Positions 32,779-41,660 of a stretch of 64,000 bases of DNA are shown here, piece after piece. The notes under the pieces were generated by a model. It saw nothing but the letters and a program-made list of their open reading frames with translations, was not told the origin of the DNA and did not search any database. The translations under genes and the position numbers were made by a program. The stretch comes from Anaeromassilibacillus senegalensis (GTDB taxonomy: Bacteria > Bacillota > Clostridia > Oscillospirales > Acutalibacteraceae). The stretch's first letter is position 1, and each line of letters starts with the position of its first letter. Location of the stretch: the NCBI RefSeq assembly GCF_021531715.1, contig NZ_JAFBIT010000001.1, positions 62,001 to 126,000 on the forward strand. The letters are read 5' to 3'.

Positions 32779-34497
32779 CTATTCCATGTATCCGCCTTTC
32801 ATCGGGGACTGGGCGGACTGGGTGAAGCGCTTCAATACGCCGCGGGTGTAGCGGTTCTTAAACGGCGCAAGCGCTTTGCGGCGTTCCTCGAAAACGCGCG
32901 TGATTTCTTCTTCGTCCGCAGGCTTGCCGTGCAGACCGCAGACGCGCAGCATGCGGCGCTCGATATCGATCTCGATCAGATCGCCCTCCTCGACGAGCGC
33001 GATGGGGCCGCCCTCGGCCGCCTCGGGGGAGATATGGCCGATCGCCGGGCCGCGGCTCGCGCCGGAGAAGCGGCCGTCGGTCAGAAGCGCGATGCTCGCC
33101 GAAAGCTCGGGATCGCTCGAGATCGCCTCGGTCGTATAGAACATCTCGGGCATGCCGCTGCCGCGCGGACCTTCATAGCGGATGATGACCGCGTCGCCGG
33201 GCTGAATTTGATGCGTCAGGATCGCGTGAATCGCGTCCTCCTCACAGTTAAACGGGCGCGCCTTGAGCGTCGCCTTGTGCATTTCCTTCGGCACGGCGCT
33301 GTGCTTGACGACCGCGCCGTCGGGCGCGATGTTGCCGCGCAGAATCGCAATCGCGCCGTTTGTGCCGATCGGGTTATCGAACGAGCGGATGACGTCGGTG
33401 CGCTTGAGGCCGGTCTTTTTCAGATAAGCGTCGCATTTCTCGTAGAAACCGCTGCGCTTCAGGTCGTCGAGATTCTCGCCGAGCGTCTTGCCGGTGACGG
33501 TCAGCACATCGAGATGCAGATGGTCGCGAATCTCTTCCATGATGCGCGGCACGCCGCCCGCGTAATAGAAGTACTGCGCCGGCCACTCGCCCGCCGGGCG
33601 GATGTTCAGAAGATAATGCGCGCCGCGGTGCATGCGGTCGAACGTGTCGGCGTCGAGCTCGATGCCAAATTCGCGCGCGATGGCGGGCAGGTGCATCAGC
33701 GTGTTGGTCGAACCGGAGATCGCGGCGTGTACCATGATCGCGTTTTCAAACGATTGCAGCGTCACGATATCCGATGCCTTGATGCCTTTTTTCGCGAGTG
33801 CCACGGCGGTTTTTCCCGCCTGCACGGCGACGTCTTCAAGGTCGGCGCACGTCGCGGGCATCAGCGCTGAGCCGGGCAGCATCAGACCGAGCGATTCCGC
33901 CATGATCTGCATCGTCGAGGCGGTACCCATAAAGGAACACGCGCCGCACGAGGGACAGGCATGGTGCTTGTAATACGTGAACTGCTCCTCCGTGATTTCG
34001 CCGCGCTCGTACATGGCACTGTATTTGCCGATCTGCTCGAGCGTCAGAAGATCCGGGCCTGCGTCCATGACGCCGCCTGTGACGAACACGGCGGGAATGT
34101 TGATGCGCCCGATCGCCATCAGGAGCGCCGGAACGGATTTGTCGCAGCTCGCGAGGAACACACCGCCGTCAAAGGTCGTGGCGTTCGCGTGGATTTCCAC
34201 GAGGTCGGCGATGATGTCGCGGGAGGGCAGGGAATAGTTGATGCCGTCGTGGCCCTGCGCCATGCCGTCGCAGATGTCGGTCGCAAAGTACAGCGCGCCC
34301 TTGCCGCCCGCCGCGTACGCGCCTTGACTCGCCTTATTCGCGAGGTTTAACAGATGCGCGGAGCCGGGGTGGCTCTGCCCGTAGGTACTCTCAATTAAAA
34401 TCTGCGGCTTGGAAAGATCCTCGGCCTGCCAGCCCATGCCCATGCGCAGGGGATCCATTTCCGGCGCAATCTTTCGGATTTCCTGACTTTTCAACAT
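32779..34497 (-). CDS. ilvD: IlvD/Edd family dehydratase (probable dihydroxy-acid dehydratase)
   Basis: A 572-residue Fe-S dehydratase. It shows the cluster and active-site segments of the family: DICDGMAQGHDG, SLPSRDIIADLVE, ASCDKSVPALLMA, HHACPSCGACSFMGTASTM, DGRFSGASRGPAIGHISPEA. Cluster cysteines are thus intact. The enzyme would make 2-oxo acids for branched-chain amino-acid synthesis. The N-terminal ESTYGQSHPGSAHL differs from canonical IlvD, and no ilv genes are near, so a sugar-acid dehydratase role is a serious alternative. The start at 34497 follows AGGAAGC; the longer frame lacks family similarity. Confidence 0.75.
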   Translation of the reverse strand: MLKSQEIRKIAPEMDPLRMGMGWQAEDLSKPQILIESTYGQSHPGSAHLLNLANKASQGAYAAGGKGALYFATDICDGMAQGHDGINYSLPSRDIIADLVEIHANATTFDGGVFLASCDKSVPALLMAIGRINIPAVFVTGGVMDAGPDLLTLEQIGKYSAMYERGEITEEQFTYYKHHACPSCGACSFMGTASTMQIMAESLGLMLPGSALMPATCADLEDVAVQAGKTAVALAKKGIKASDIVTLQSFENAIMVHAAISGSTNTLMHLPAIAREFGIELDADTFDRMHRGAHYLLNIRPAGEWPAQYFYYAGGVPRIMEEIRDHLHLDVLTVTGKTLGENLDDLKRSGFYEKCDAYLKKTGLKRTDVIRSFDNPIGTNGAIAILRGNIAPDGAVVKHSAVPKEMHKATLKARPFNCEEDAIHAILTHQIQPGDAVIIRYEGPRGSGMPEMFYTTEAISSDPELSASIALLTDGRFSGASRGPAIGHISPEAAEGGPIALVEEGDLIEIDIERRMLRVCGLHGKPADEEEITRVFEERRKALAPFKNRYTRGVLKRFTQSAQSPMKGGYME

Positions 34498-34522
34498 AGT
34501 GATGCTTCCTTTGTTTATAAAT

Positions 34523-35278
34523 TTATGAAATGGCATACCCGCCGACCGTGTAATCGCCCCACGCGCCGGTTTTATCGCGCGCGGCGGTGCAGTCGGTCAG
34601 AAAATACGCGCCGTCCCCGCCGCGCCATTTCTGGGCGCTGAAGGTGACGCGGGTTTCACTTGTTTCAGTTTCCTCAATCGTCAGCAGACAGCCGTCTTCC
34701 CAATAGAGCTGGTCGTTGTCGATATAGCCCTCCGCGCACAGCGTCTCGTACGTCCCCGTGAGCGGATCCTTCTGGTGCAGCTCACCGAAGTGCCACGCGA
34801 GCGCCGCCTGCTCGTTCTTTGTGAGTGAGGTTCGGCTCAGGTCAATGCCGACATAGTCCGTGTCCGCCTGCAAAGCTTTGTCCGTGTCCCACAGCTCGGT
34901 TAATACGTTCATGTACAGCGCGCAGCGGTCGTCAAATTCCGCTTCACGCACGGCAGCGCTCTGAATGTCGCAGAGCTGCGCCGGATAAATCTCCTGTACG
35001 CCGCCGCTGTACGTGATATCGAGCATCGTACCGGCGGGGTATGTCTGCCCGTCCGGCAGCGTGTTGCGGTAGACCCCGTTTTTACCCGCGAGCAGTAGGC
35101 TGCCGCTTTCATCTGCGGAGACGACGCGCGCGGTGAGGGTGTCGGTCAGTTCGGGCGCCGCGCTTTCCGAAGCCGCAGACTGCGCGAGCGGTTCGCTTCC
35201 CGCGTTCGGCGCCGTACAGGCGGGCAGCAGGAAAAGCAGCAGGGCAAAGCATACGGTCCATATACGTTTTGCGGTCAT
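34523..35278 (-). CDS. Lipoprotein of unknown function
   Basis: A 251-residue precursor with lipobox LFLLPAC (Cys near 21) and a Ser/Ala/Glu-rich linker. A small beta-rich domain follows (LTARVVSADESGSLLLAG to VQEIYPAQLCD, reminiscent of DUF3221-type OB folds). A C-terminal alpha/beta region has LTKNEQAALAWHFGELHQ and closes WGDYTVGGYAIS. The start at 35278 follows AAAGGAGTGG; six upstream codons in frame are excluded. It lies 25 bases before the dehydratase gene. Function unknown. Confidence 0.7.
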   Translation of the reverse strand: MTAKRIWTVCFALLLFLLPACTAPNAGSEPLAQSAASESAAPELTDTLTARVVSADESGSLLLAGKNGVYRNTLPDGQTYPAGTMLDITYSGGVQEIYPAQLCDIQSAAVREAEFDDRCALYMNVLTELWDTDKALQADTDYVGIDLSRTSLTKNEQAALAWHFGELHQKDPLTGTYETLCAEGYIDNDQLYWEDGCLLTIEETETSETRVTFSAQKWRGGDGAYFLTDCTAARDKTGAWGDYTVGGYAIS

Positions 35279-35338
35279 GAAAACCACTCCTTTCACCCTG
35301 TATGTAAGGAAAACAGGTCAAAAGGTTTCCATGATTTC

Positions 35339-35367
35339 ATCATAACAGATGATCTGCCGCATGACAA
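35339..35367 (-). promoter_or_regulatory. Promoter of the lipoprotein-dehydratase operon
   Basis: Minus strand TTGTCA (35362-35367), 17-base spacer, TATGAT (35339-35344). Confidence 0.7.
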
Positions 35368-35382
35368 GCGTCTGTGGAAAAA

Positions 35383-35544
35383 TTACAGGCAGTCGTTCAT
35401 GGTCAGGCAGAGGAAGCGGTAGTCCTTCGCCGCGCTGCCCGAGACAGTCACCTGAACCGGCTCGCCGGTGACGTCGAATTCCGCCGGATAGAAAGCGTTC
35501 GAGCTGCTGCCGAGATGGCGGTCGTCCAAAACGCCTGCGCCGGG
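35383..35544 (-). pseudogene. C-terminal remnant of an unknown gene
   Basis: About 53 codons read well as protein (GSSSNAFYPAEFDVTG, then VQVTVSGSAAKDYRFLCLTM, ending NDCL) and end at a TAA at 35383-35385. The frame is cut by TAG at 35545-35547 and has no start codon or RBS. Third positions are G/C-rich as in real local genes. The 530-base gap between 35278 and 35813 otherwise holds only promoters. The parent family was not recognised. Confidence 0.5.
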
Positions 35545-35673
35545 CTAAGCCCGACGTTTTTTGAATATCGGATACAGTATACGAGCCGTGGGCAGGGATG
35601 TCAACTCCGGTTTTCAGAAATTCTGTGTTTGCGCTGTGCGGTGCGTTTCCTTTTGACATATCCGCCGCGAGAC

Positions 35674-35703
35674 TTGCCTTTTCTGTGCTTTTTGTGCTAT
35701 ACT
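35674..35703 (+). promoter_or_regulatory. Promoter of the flavodoxin-trmO-aroD group
   Basis: TTGCCT (35674-35679), 18-base spacer, TATACT (35698-35703), 110 bases before the first ATG. Confidence 0.6.
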
Positions 35704-35812
35704 TTCATGGAAATCTTCGCCTTATTCCGGGTCGTTCGGACATAAATATGGCATTTTGGGTTGATTTATGGGAATTGCCCAAAAGAATAGAATTTGAAAG
35801 AGGAAAAGAATT

Positions 35813-36421
35813 ATGAAAGTGGTTTTGCTGAATGGAAGTCCGCATCCAAAGGGATGCACCTATACCGTGCTTTGTGAGGTGGCGCGCGGCTTATCGGAAA
35901 GCGGCGTGGAAGCGGAGATCCTCCAGATTGGGCGCGAGGAGATTCCCGGCTGCAAGGGCTGCTTTGCCTGCCGGAAAATCGGCAGATGCGTGCAGGAGGA
36001 CATTGTGAACCGGACCGCACAGACCATCATCGAGTCGGACGGTATGATCATCGGCTCGCCCGTTTATTTCTCGTCGCCGAACGGCACGCTGGTCTCTTAC
36101 CTTGACCGACTGTACGCAGCATACGGCGATTACCTCAAATATAAGCCCTGCGGCTGTATGGTATCGGCGCGCAGGGCGGGCACGACGTCCGCGCTGGAAG
36201 TATTGAATAAGTACCCTTTGGTCGGCGAGCAGCCGCTGGTTTCGTCCTCCTACTGGTGTATGGCGTTCGGCAATACGCCTGAAGAGGTTCGCGCGGACAC
36301 CGAGGGCATGGAGATCGCCTATAATCTGGGGTGCAAAATGGCGTGGATGGTCAAGGCGCTGCACGGTGTGCCGACGCCGGACGACGAACGGGCGCAGAAC
36401 GGACAGAACGGACAGATATAG
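35813..36421 (+). CDS. Flavodoxin-family NAD(P)H-dependent reductase with cysteine motif
   Basis: A 202-residue FMN-binding protein of the NADPH-dependent FMN reductase/iron-sulfur flavoprotein group. The phosphate-binding loop is LLNGSPHPKGCTYTVL. A cysteine cluster CKGCFACRKIGRCVQED follows near residue 47, resembling the compact motif of Isf-type flavoproteins, which may hold an Fe-S cluster or redox disulfide. SPVYFSSPNGTLVSYLDRL is the flavin-contact region. The tail has a QNGQNGQ repeat. RBS GAGGAAAAG precedes the ATG; trmO starts 16 bases after the stop. Confidence 0.88.
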   Translation: MKVVLLNGSPHPKGCTYTVLCEVARGLSESGVEAEILQIGREEIPGCKGCFACRKIGRCVQEDIVNRTAQTIIESDGMIIGSPVYFSSPNGTLVSYLDRLYAAYGDYLKYKPCGCMVSARRAGTTSALEVLNKYPLVGEQPLVSSSYWCMAFGNTPEEVRADTEGMEIAYNLGCKMAWMVKALHGVPTPDDERAQNGQNGQI

Positions 36422-36437
36422 ATGAGGAGGAACAACC

Positions 36438-36893
36438 ATGCGGGAAATCATCATGAACCCCGTCGGATATGTCCGCAATGCTGTGCAGAGCAGAAAAGAC
36501 GTATCATGGGGAGAGGACGTTTCAACCATTGTGCTGAACGAGGAATACCATTCCGGATTAAAAGGACTGGAAGATTTTACGCACGTTATCATTTTGTATT
36601 ATTTGGATAAAGCAGCGTATCAGAAGGAAAAGCATCTGCAAAGAAGACCCCAAAACCGCGAGGATATGCCGCTGGTCGGTATTTTTTCGCAAAGAGGAAA
36701 GGACAGACCGAATCAAATCGGTATGACGTCCGTGCGGATCGTATCGGTTGACGGCGCGGCTTTGACCGTCAAAGGTCTGGATGCCATTGATGGAACACCG
36801 GTTCTGGATATTAAGCCGTACTATCCGGTTTATGACAAAAAAGACGCCAAAGTTCCCGAATGGGTGGATCGCTTGATGGCGCACTATTTCTGA
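36438..36893 (+). CDS. trmO: TrmO-like tRNA N6-threonylcarbamoyladenosine methyltransferase
   Basis: A 151-residue protein of the TsaA/TrmO (UPF0066) beta-barrel SAM methyltransferase family, which methylates t6A37 in some tRNAs. Conserved stretches are NPVGYVRNAV, LKGLEDFTHVIILYYLD, FSQRGKDRPNQIGMTSVRI and LDAIDGTPVLDIKPYYP. It is slightly shorter than the two-domain E. coli enzyme, as usual in Clostridia. Base composition is less G/C-rich at third positions than in neighbours, a possible sign of recent acquisition. RBS GAGGAGG overlaps the end of the flavodoxin gene. Confidence 0.85.
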   Translation: MREIIMNPVGYVRNAVQSRKDVSWGEDVSTIVLNEEYHSGLKGLEDFTHVIILYYLDKAAYQKEKHLQRRPQNREDMPLVGIFSQRGKDRPNQIGMTSVRIVSVDGAALTVKGLDAIDGTPVLDIKPYYPVYDKKDAKVPEWVDRLMAHYF

Positions 36894-36912
36894 TGATTCA
36901 AGAGAGGTTGAA

Positions 36913-37638
36913 ATGAAAACGGTACAGGTCGGCGGCGTGACGTTCGGCGCCGGGAAAATGAAAATTTGCGTGCCCGTCTGCGCGAAGACGCTTTCGGAAG
37001 CGCTTGAAGCTGTGAGGAAAATCCACACGACGCCTGCCGATCTCATCGAGTGGCGGCTCGATTATTTTGAAGAGGACATTTTGAGCGCGGCAAAGGCGGT
37101 GTTTGAAGCTGCCGACCCGCTGCCGGTGCTCTGCACGTTCCGCACGAAGGCGGAGGGCGGCGAGCGGGAAATTGCCCCCGAGGATTATTTCGCGCTGAAT
37201 GAGGCGCTCGCGGTGCTCGGCGCGCCAATGCTCGACCTTGAGCTGATGCTGTGCCGCGCGCACGAAGAAAGGGCAAGACAGGCGATCGACGCGCTGCACG
37301 AAAAAGGCGCGGTGCTCGTGCTCTCGAACCACGATTTTGAAAAGACGCCGCCGCGCGCCGTGCTCGTCGAGCGGTACGCGCAGATGCGCGACCTGAACGC
37401 CGACCTGCCGAAGATCGCCGTGATGCCGCAGAGCCAGCGCGACGTGATGGTGCTGCTCTCCGCGATGACCGAGGCGAGCGCCGGGGGCGCGCCGCTTATC
37501 GGCATTTCGATGGGCGAGCTCGGCAAGGTGACGCGCGTGCGCGGCGGGGCGTTCGGCTCCGTGATGACGTTTGCAAGCAAAGGAAAAGCCTCCGCACCGG
37601 GGCAAATCGATGCGGAGACTCTGGCTTCCATGTTATAA
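36913..37638 (+). CDS. aroD: Type I 3-dehydroquinate dehydratase
   Basis: A 241-residue shikimate-pathway enzyme that converts 3-dehydroquinate to 3-dehydroshikimate through a Schiff base. The general-base histidine is in VLSNHDFEKTP near 140 and the Schiff-base lysine in LPKIAVMPQS near 167. EWRLDYFE and TFRTKAEGGE provide substrate-binding residues, and GISMGELGKVTRVRGGAFGSVMTFAS closes the site. RBS GAGAGGTTG precedes the ATG. No other aro gene is adjacent. It converges on the asparaginase gene with only three bases between stops. Confidence 0.95.
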   Translation: MKTVQVGGVTFGAGKMKICVPVCAKTLSEALEAVRKIHTTPADLIEWRLDYFEEDILSAAKAVFEAADPLPVLCTFRTKAEGGEREIAPEDYFALNEALAVLGAPMLDLELMLCRAHEERARQAIDALHEKGAVLVLSNHDFEKTPPRAVLVERYAQMRDLNADLPKIAVMPQSQRDVMVLLSAMTEASAGGAPLIGISMGELGKVTRVRGGAFGSVMTFASKGKASAPGQIDAETLASML

Positions 37639-37641
37639 AAT

Positions 37642-38655
37642 TTACGCGTGCTGCTCGAGCGTGAAAACCGTCTTGACCTCGCCGACCGGCGTGTCGTTGT
37701 CGTTCACGGTGACGCCGCTGTTTAAGGAGCGGAGCATTGCGTCGGTTTCGGCGTTGTAGTAGCCGATCTGGCGGAAAATTTCGCGGATGATGAGCGGCCA
37801 CACCGCCTCGGTGCCGTCCTTGATCTTGAAGGAGATACCGATGCGCTCCTTCTTCAGACCGATGCCGTATACGCCGTTCGCGCCGCCCTTCGCGACGATG
37901 TTCGCGTCGTGGTTGATGAGCGAGCAGAGGTAACCCGTGCCGCGCATCATGTGCGGATACTGGTGGATGCGCGGGACAAAGCGCCGCGCCGCATCCTGCA
38001 GCGTGTCGTCCTGAATTGTATCGATGCACGCGAGATTCTTATAAGCGATTGCGATGTTCTTCATCGGGTAGGCGAAAACCGGTACGCCGCAGCCGTCGAT
38101 ACCGATGACGACCTTCTCCTCCGGGTACTCGGAGAGCACGCTCATCGTGCGCAGCACCTCGTTCTGTCCGACCGAGCCGACCTTCCAGTAGTCGCGCACG
38201 TCGCCGCCCATTTCGCGCTGGATCAGCATCAGCGCCGTGTGCTTGCCGCTGCAGTTGTGGTAGAGCTTCGACTCCGGCAGACCCGCGCGGATACGATCCT
38301 CGTTCGCCGACTTCGATCCGGGAACGGTGGGCTTCATGATGAGATCGTCGGGATTCAGATCCGCTTTTTTCATAATAGACTGGAGTGCCGCGATGTGGAA
38401 GGATTCGCCGAGGTGCGAGCCGGCAAAGAGCACGGTCTCCTCATCGGTCAGCCCATACTTCTCGTCGAGGCGGTGCGCGATAACCGGCAGAGCCTGCACA
38501 GGCTTTGAAGCAGAGCGGTAATAAACGACTGCTTCGGGGTTACCGGCGGAATAAATGACTTTGCCGTTCTCGTCCACCACGCTGATGTAGCCGTAGTGCG
38601 TGAGATCCAGAAGGCCGCCGCGGTATTCTTCGGTCAGAAGAGCTGTATCTGTCAT
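37642..38655 (-). CDS. Asparaginase, PF06089 (Rhizobium-type) family
   Basis: A 337-residue enzyme predicted to deaminate L-asparagine. It belongs to the PF06089 family (Rhizobium etli type), unrelated to the AnsA/AnsB fold. Blocks are FYRSASKPVQAL-like YYRSASKPVQALP, GSHLGESFHIAAL, LYHNCSGKHTALML (serine and lysine of the active site) and IDGCGVPVFAYPM. The ATG at 38655 is preferred over 38667 because GGTGAT sits upstream. The 126-base gap above it contains the divergent cutC promoter region. Confidence 0.88.
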   Translation of the reverse strand: MTDTALLTEEYRGGLLDLTHYGYISVVDENGKVIYSAGNPEAVVYYRSASKPVQALPVIAHRLDEKYGLTDEETVLFAGSHLGESFHIAALQSIMKKADLNPDDLIMKPTVPGSKSANEDRIRAGLPESKLYHNCSGKHTALMLIQREMGGDVRDYWKVGSVGQNEVLRTMSVLSEYPEEKVVIGIDGCGVPVFAYPMKNIAIAYKNLACIDTIQDDTLQDAARRFVPRIHQYPHMMRGTGYLCSLINHDANIVAKGGANGVYGIGLKKERIGISFKIKDGTEAVWPLIIREIFRQIGYYNAETDAMLRSLNSGVTVNDNDTPVGEVKTVFTLEQHA

Positions 38656-38781
38656 ATTGATCACCATTCTTTATTTATTTTGAATTTTCGCTTTATTTTA
38701 TAGCCAAAGGATATTATAATCCTTTTTAGAAGATTGTAAAGCGGAAAAATCCACAAAAAGCGAAAAAGGACGTGTAAAGGC

Positions 38782-39552
38782 ATGAAAGAGAGGATTTTGT
38801 TTGAGGTCTGCTGCGGCTGCACCGAGGACGCCGTTGAGGCCGAGGCGGGTGGCGCGGACCGCATCGAGCTGAATTCCGCGCTGTTTCTCGGCGGACTCAC
38901 GCCGAGCATCGGTACGCTGGAAGCGGTTAAGGCGCAGGTGAAGATTCCTGTGATGTGCATGGTGCGCCCGCGCGAGGGAGGCTTCTGCTACACGGAATAC
39001 GACTATGAAACGATGTGCCGCGACGCGCTGGCGCTGCTCCGAGCCGGGGCGGACGGCATTGTGTTCGGCTTTTTAAATGCGGACGGCACCGTGGACGTCC
39101 CGCGCTGTGCCGATTTTCTCGGCCGCCTGCGCGCCGTGAAGCCGGATGTCGAAACGGTGTTCCACCGCGCGATCGACGTCGTGCCGGATGTGTACAAGGC
39201 GCTTGATGAGCTGATTGCGCTCGGCGTGACGCGCGTGCTGACGAGCGGGCAGCGGGCAAGCGCGCCGAGCGGCGCGGAGACGATCCGCGCGATGCTTCGC
39301 CATGCCGCAGGGCGCATCGACATTCTGCCCGGCGGTGGGATCAACGCGGGGAATGTCCGGGCGTTCCTCGAAGAGACCGGCGTGAAAAGCGTGCACGCCT
39401 CGGCGCGTTCCCTGCGCACGGATACGAGCGTGCGGGGCAACCCGGAGATTTTCTTTGGCGGCAAGATCGACGGCAAGGGCGTGCCGGAGGACGAATACAA
39501 GGTGACGGACCGCGCACTCGTCGCGGCGGTCGTCCGCGCCATAGAGGGCTGA
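38782..39552 (+). CDS. cutC: CutC family copper homeostasis protein
   Basis: A 256-residue TIM-barrel protein. Characteristic stretches are EVCCGCTEDAVEAEAGGADRIELN near the N-terminus, LGGLTPSIGTLE, VMVRP-like MCMVRPREGGFCYT, TVFHRAIDVVPD and ILPGGGINAGNVR. CutC is linked genetically to copper handling, though its biochemical activity is not settled. Four bases separate it from the AAA+ gene, so they are probably co-transcribed. Confidence 0.93.
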   Translation: MKERILFEVCCGCTEDAVEAEAGGADRIELNSALFLGGLTPSIGTLEAVKAQVKIPVMCMVRPREGGFCYTEYDYETMCRDALALLRAGADGIVFGFLNADGTVDVPRCADFLGRLRAVKPDVETVFHRAIDVVPDVYKALDELIALGVTRVLTSGQRASAPSGAETIRAMLRHAAGRIDILPGGGINAGNVRAFLEETGVKSVHASARSLRTDTSVRGNPEIFFGGKIDGKGVPEDEYKVTDRALVAAVVRAIEG

Positions 39553-39556
39553 GCGC

Positions 39557-41608
39557 ATGAAAAACGATATTGACAGCATTTTAAACTCGCTGTTCTCGGG
39601 CGGAAAGCTGCATGTGGGCGAAAATACCCAGAGCCGCGCCGCGCGGGAAGCGGAGGAATTTCTGAAAAGCATAGAGCAAAAAGATCGGCGTATCGGCGAC
39701 AGCTTGAACCGCCAGCTCGGCGACCTCGAGAAGATCAACAGCGAGGCGCAGAAGAGCATGGAGGAGATGCGCCGTCTGCTCGAAAACGACGCGGTTCCCG
39801 CAGAAAAGCAGCCCGAAGAAGCGGAGGAAAAGCCGATCGCAAAAGGCGCGGAGGAGCCGCCGCGCGACGTGGCGCAGTCGTTTTCCGCAGCAAGGGAAGC
39901 GGCAGGCGGCACGGTCATCGGGCAGGATGCGTTTCTCGACAGCCTGTTCACCGCGTTCAGGCGCCCGGCGGTAACCGGCACGGCGGAGGGAAAGCCCGCT
40001 GCCGTCATCGTGATCTCCGGGCGGGAGGGCACCGGGCGGCACAGCGCGCTCGCCGTCACCGCGTCGTCGCTCGCGAAGGAGGGCGCGCTCAAAAACGGAC
40101 GTGTCGCGCGTGTCGACCTCACGCTGTACCCGAACGCCGAGGACGGCAAGCTCCTGACGCAGGATCTCTTCTCGGCGCTGCAGTCCGAAAGCGACGTCGT
40201 GCTTTTCGAGCATTTTGAGCAGTGCCACAAATCGCTGCTGCCGATGCTTGCGTCCCTCGCTGAGACCGGCTCGCTGCAGCTTTCGACGCGCTATGCGCTC
40301 CAAAAAGGCATGCTCATCGACGTCGGCACGGCGCTCGTGCCGAACGCCGTCAGCGAGCTTCGGCTCAACGGGCAGTACCTCGTGTTTTTGACCGATCAGA
40401 AGGACGCGGTGCTCGCGGACGCCTTCGGCGCGCCGTTCCTCGCCGTGGTCACGGATTTCTGCCGCACCGATGCGTTCACACAGGAGAGCCTTGTGAAGAT
40501 CGGTCACGCCACGATGGAAGCGCTCGCAAAGCGCTGCGCGGAGCGGCTGCAGTTTACGATTGCATTCGGCGAGGACGCGGCAAAGCACCTCGCCGCGCAG
40601 TTCAGCCCGAAAGACGGCGTCGAGAGCATCGATCGCGTCACGGAGCGCGCGTTCCGCCTTCTGAGCGAGGAGAAACTCCGCCGCAGCGCATCGTCGCTTT
40701 CCGGCGAGGCGCGTGTGGAGGACGGCGCGCTCGCGTTCGTGTTCCCGGATTTCACCGTCACGGTGGGCGAGGAAAAGCAGACGGTAAATCAGGCGGCGGT
40801 CGAGGCGGTCAAGGCCGAGATGGACCGCATCGTCGGGCTGCAAAGCGTCAAGGATTACGTCCTCTCGCTCGAGCAGAATTATGTCATCCAGCGGCTGCGC
40901 GAAAGCCGCGGCATGAAAGCTGATGTGCCCACGATGCACATGATCTTCACCGGCAACCCCGGCACGGGCAAGACGACGATCGCGCGGCTCGTCTCGCGCT
41001 ATCTGAAAGCGATGGGCGTGCTGACGGGTGGGCAGCTCATCGAGGTCACGCGGGCCGATCTTGTCGGCAAGTACGTCGGCCACACCGCGCCGCTCACACA
41101 GCAGGTGATCCGCTCGGCGATTGGCGGCGTGCTGTTCATCGATGAGGCGTACGCGCTGTACCGCGGGGCGGACGACAGCTTTGGGCTCGAAGCGATCGAT
41201 ACGATCGTCAAGGGCATGGAGGACAACCGCGAGAACCTCATCGTGATCCTCGCGGGCTACTCGCGCGAGATGGAGGAGTTCCTCACCGCGAATTCGGGCC
41301 TCAAATCGCGCTTTCCGAACATCATCGAGTTCCCGGATTACACCGCCGAAGAGCTTTTGAAGATCACACGCATCACGGTGGAAAACAAGGGCTACACGCT
41401 TTCGCCGGACTGCGACGCGCCGCTCACCGCCTATTTCGACCGGCGGCAAAAAGCGGACGCCCGCACGGCAGGCAACGGGCGCATGGCGCGTAACCTCGTG
41501 GAGGACGCGATTTTGAACCAGTCGCGCCGCCTGACCGCCGGGGACGTCTCCGCGCTCACAAAAGAAACGCTCGAAACGCTCCTGCCGGAGGATTTCGAGC
41601 TGGAATAA
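39557..41608 (+). CDS. SpoVK/CbbX-type AAA+ ATPase with degenerate second AAA region
   Basis: A 683-residue cytoplasmic protein. Residues 1-110 are charged and probably coiled-coil. Residues ~115-400 resemble a ClpB-type AAA module with an altered P-loop (SGREGTGRHSAL near 154) and DVVLFEHFEQCH in the Walker B position. The C-terminal module is a complete SpoVK/CbbX AAA+ domain: Walker A GNPGTGKTT near 465, Walker B VLFIDEAYALY near 523, sensor region VILAGYSREMEEFL and arginine-finger-like GLKSRFPN. One active and one structural ATPase ring are likely. A role in spore or complex remodelling is only suggested by family. Confidence 0.85.
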   Translation: MKNDIDSILNSLFSGGKLHVGENTQSRAAREAEEFLKSIEQKDRRIGDSLNRQLGDLEKINSEAQKSMEEMRRLLENDAVPAEKQPEEAEEKPIAKGAEEPPRDVAQSFSAAREAAGGTVIGQDAFLDSLFTAFRRPAVTGTAEGKPAAVIVISGREGTGRHSALAVTASSLAKEGALKNGRVARVDLTLYPNAEDGKLLTQDLFSALQSESDVVLFEHFEQCHKSLLPMLASLAETGSLQLSTRYALQKGMLIDVGTALVPNAVSELRLNGQYLVFLTDQKDAVLADAFGAPFLAVVTDFCRTDAFTQESLVKIGHATMEALAKRCAERLQFTIAFGEDAAKHLAAQFSPKDGVESIDRVTERAFRLLSEEKLRRSASSLSGEARVEDGALAFVFPDFTVTVGEEKQTVNQAAVEAVKAEMDRIVGLQSVKDYVLSLEQNYVIQRLRESRGMKADVPTMHMIFTGNPGTGKTTIARLVSRYLKAMGVLTGGQLIEVTRADLVGKYVGHTAPLTQQVIRSAIGGVLFIDEAYALYRGADDSFGLEAIDTIVKGMEDNRENLIVILAGYSREMEEFLTANSGLKSRFPNIIEFPDYTAEELLKITRITVENKGYTLSPDCDAPLTAYFDRRQKADARTAGNGRMARNLVEDAILNQSRRLTAGDVSALTKETLETLLPEDFELE

Positions 41609-41615
41609 ACAAAAA

Positions 41616-41652
41616 GGGGAGGACGACGCCGTGTGCGCCGCCCTCCTTGTGT
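41616..41652. terminator. Terminator between AAA+ and anti-sigma genes
   Basis: An imperfect G+C stem (GGAGG at 41618-41622 to CCTCC at 41642-41646) has flanking A- and T-rich tracts. Confidence 0.6.
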
Positions 41653-41660
41653 TTTGGGTG

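Noticed and set aside
32479-33870. Long plus-strand frame opposite the dehydratase
   Set aside because: It is an antisense shadow of the IlvD/Edd gene, which has intact cluster motifs on the minus strand.
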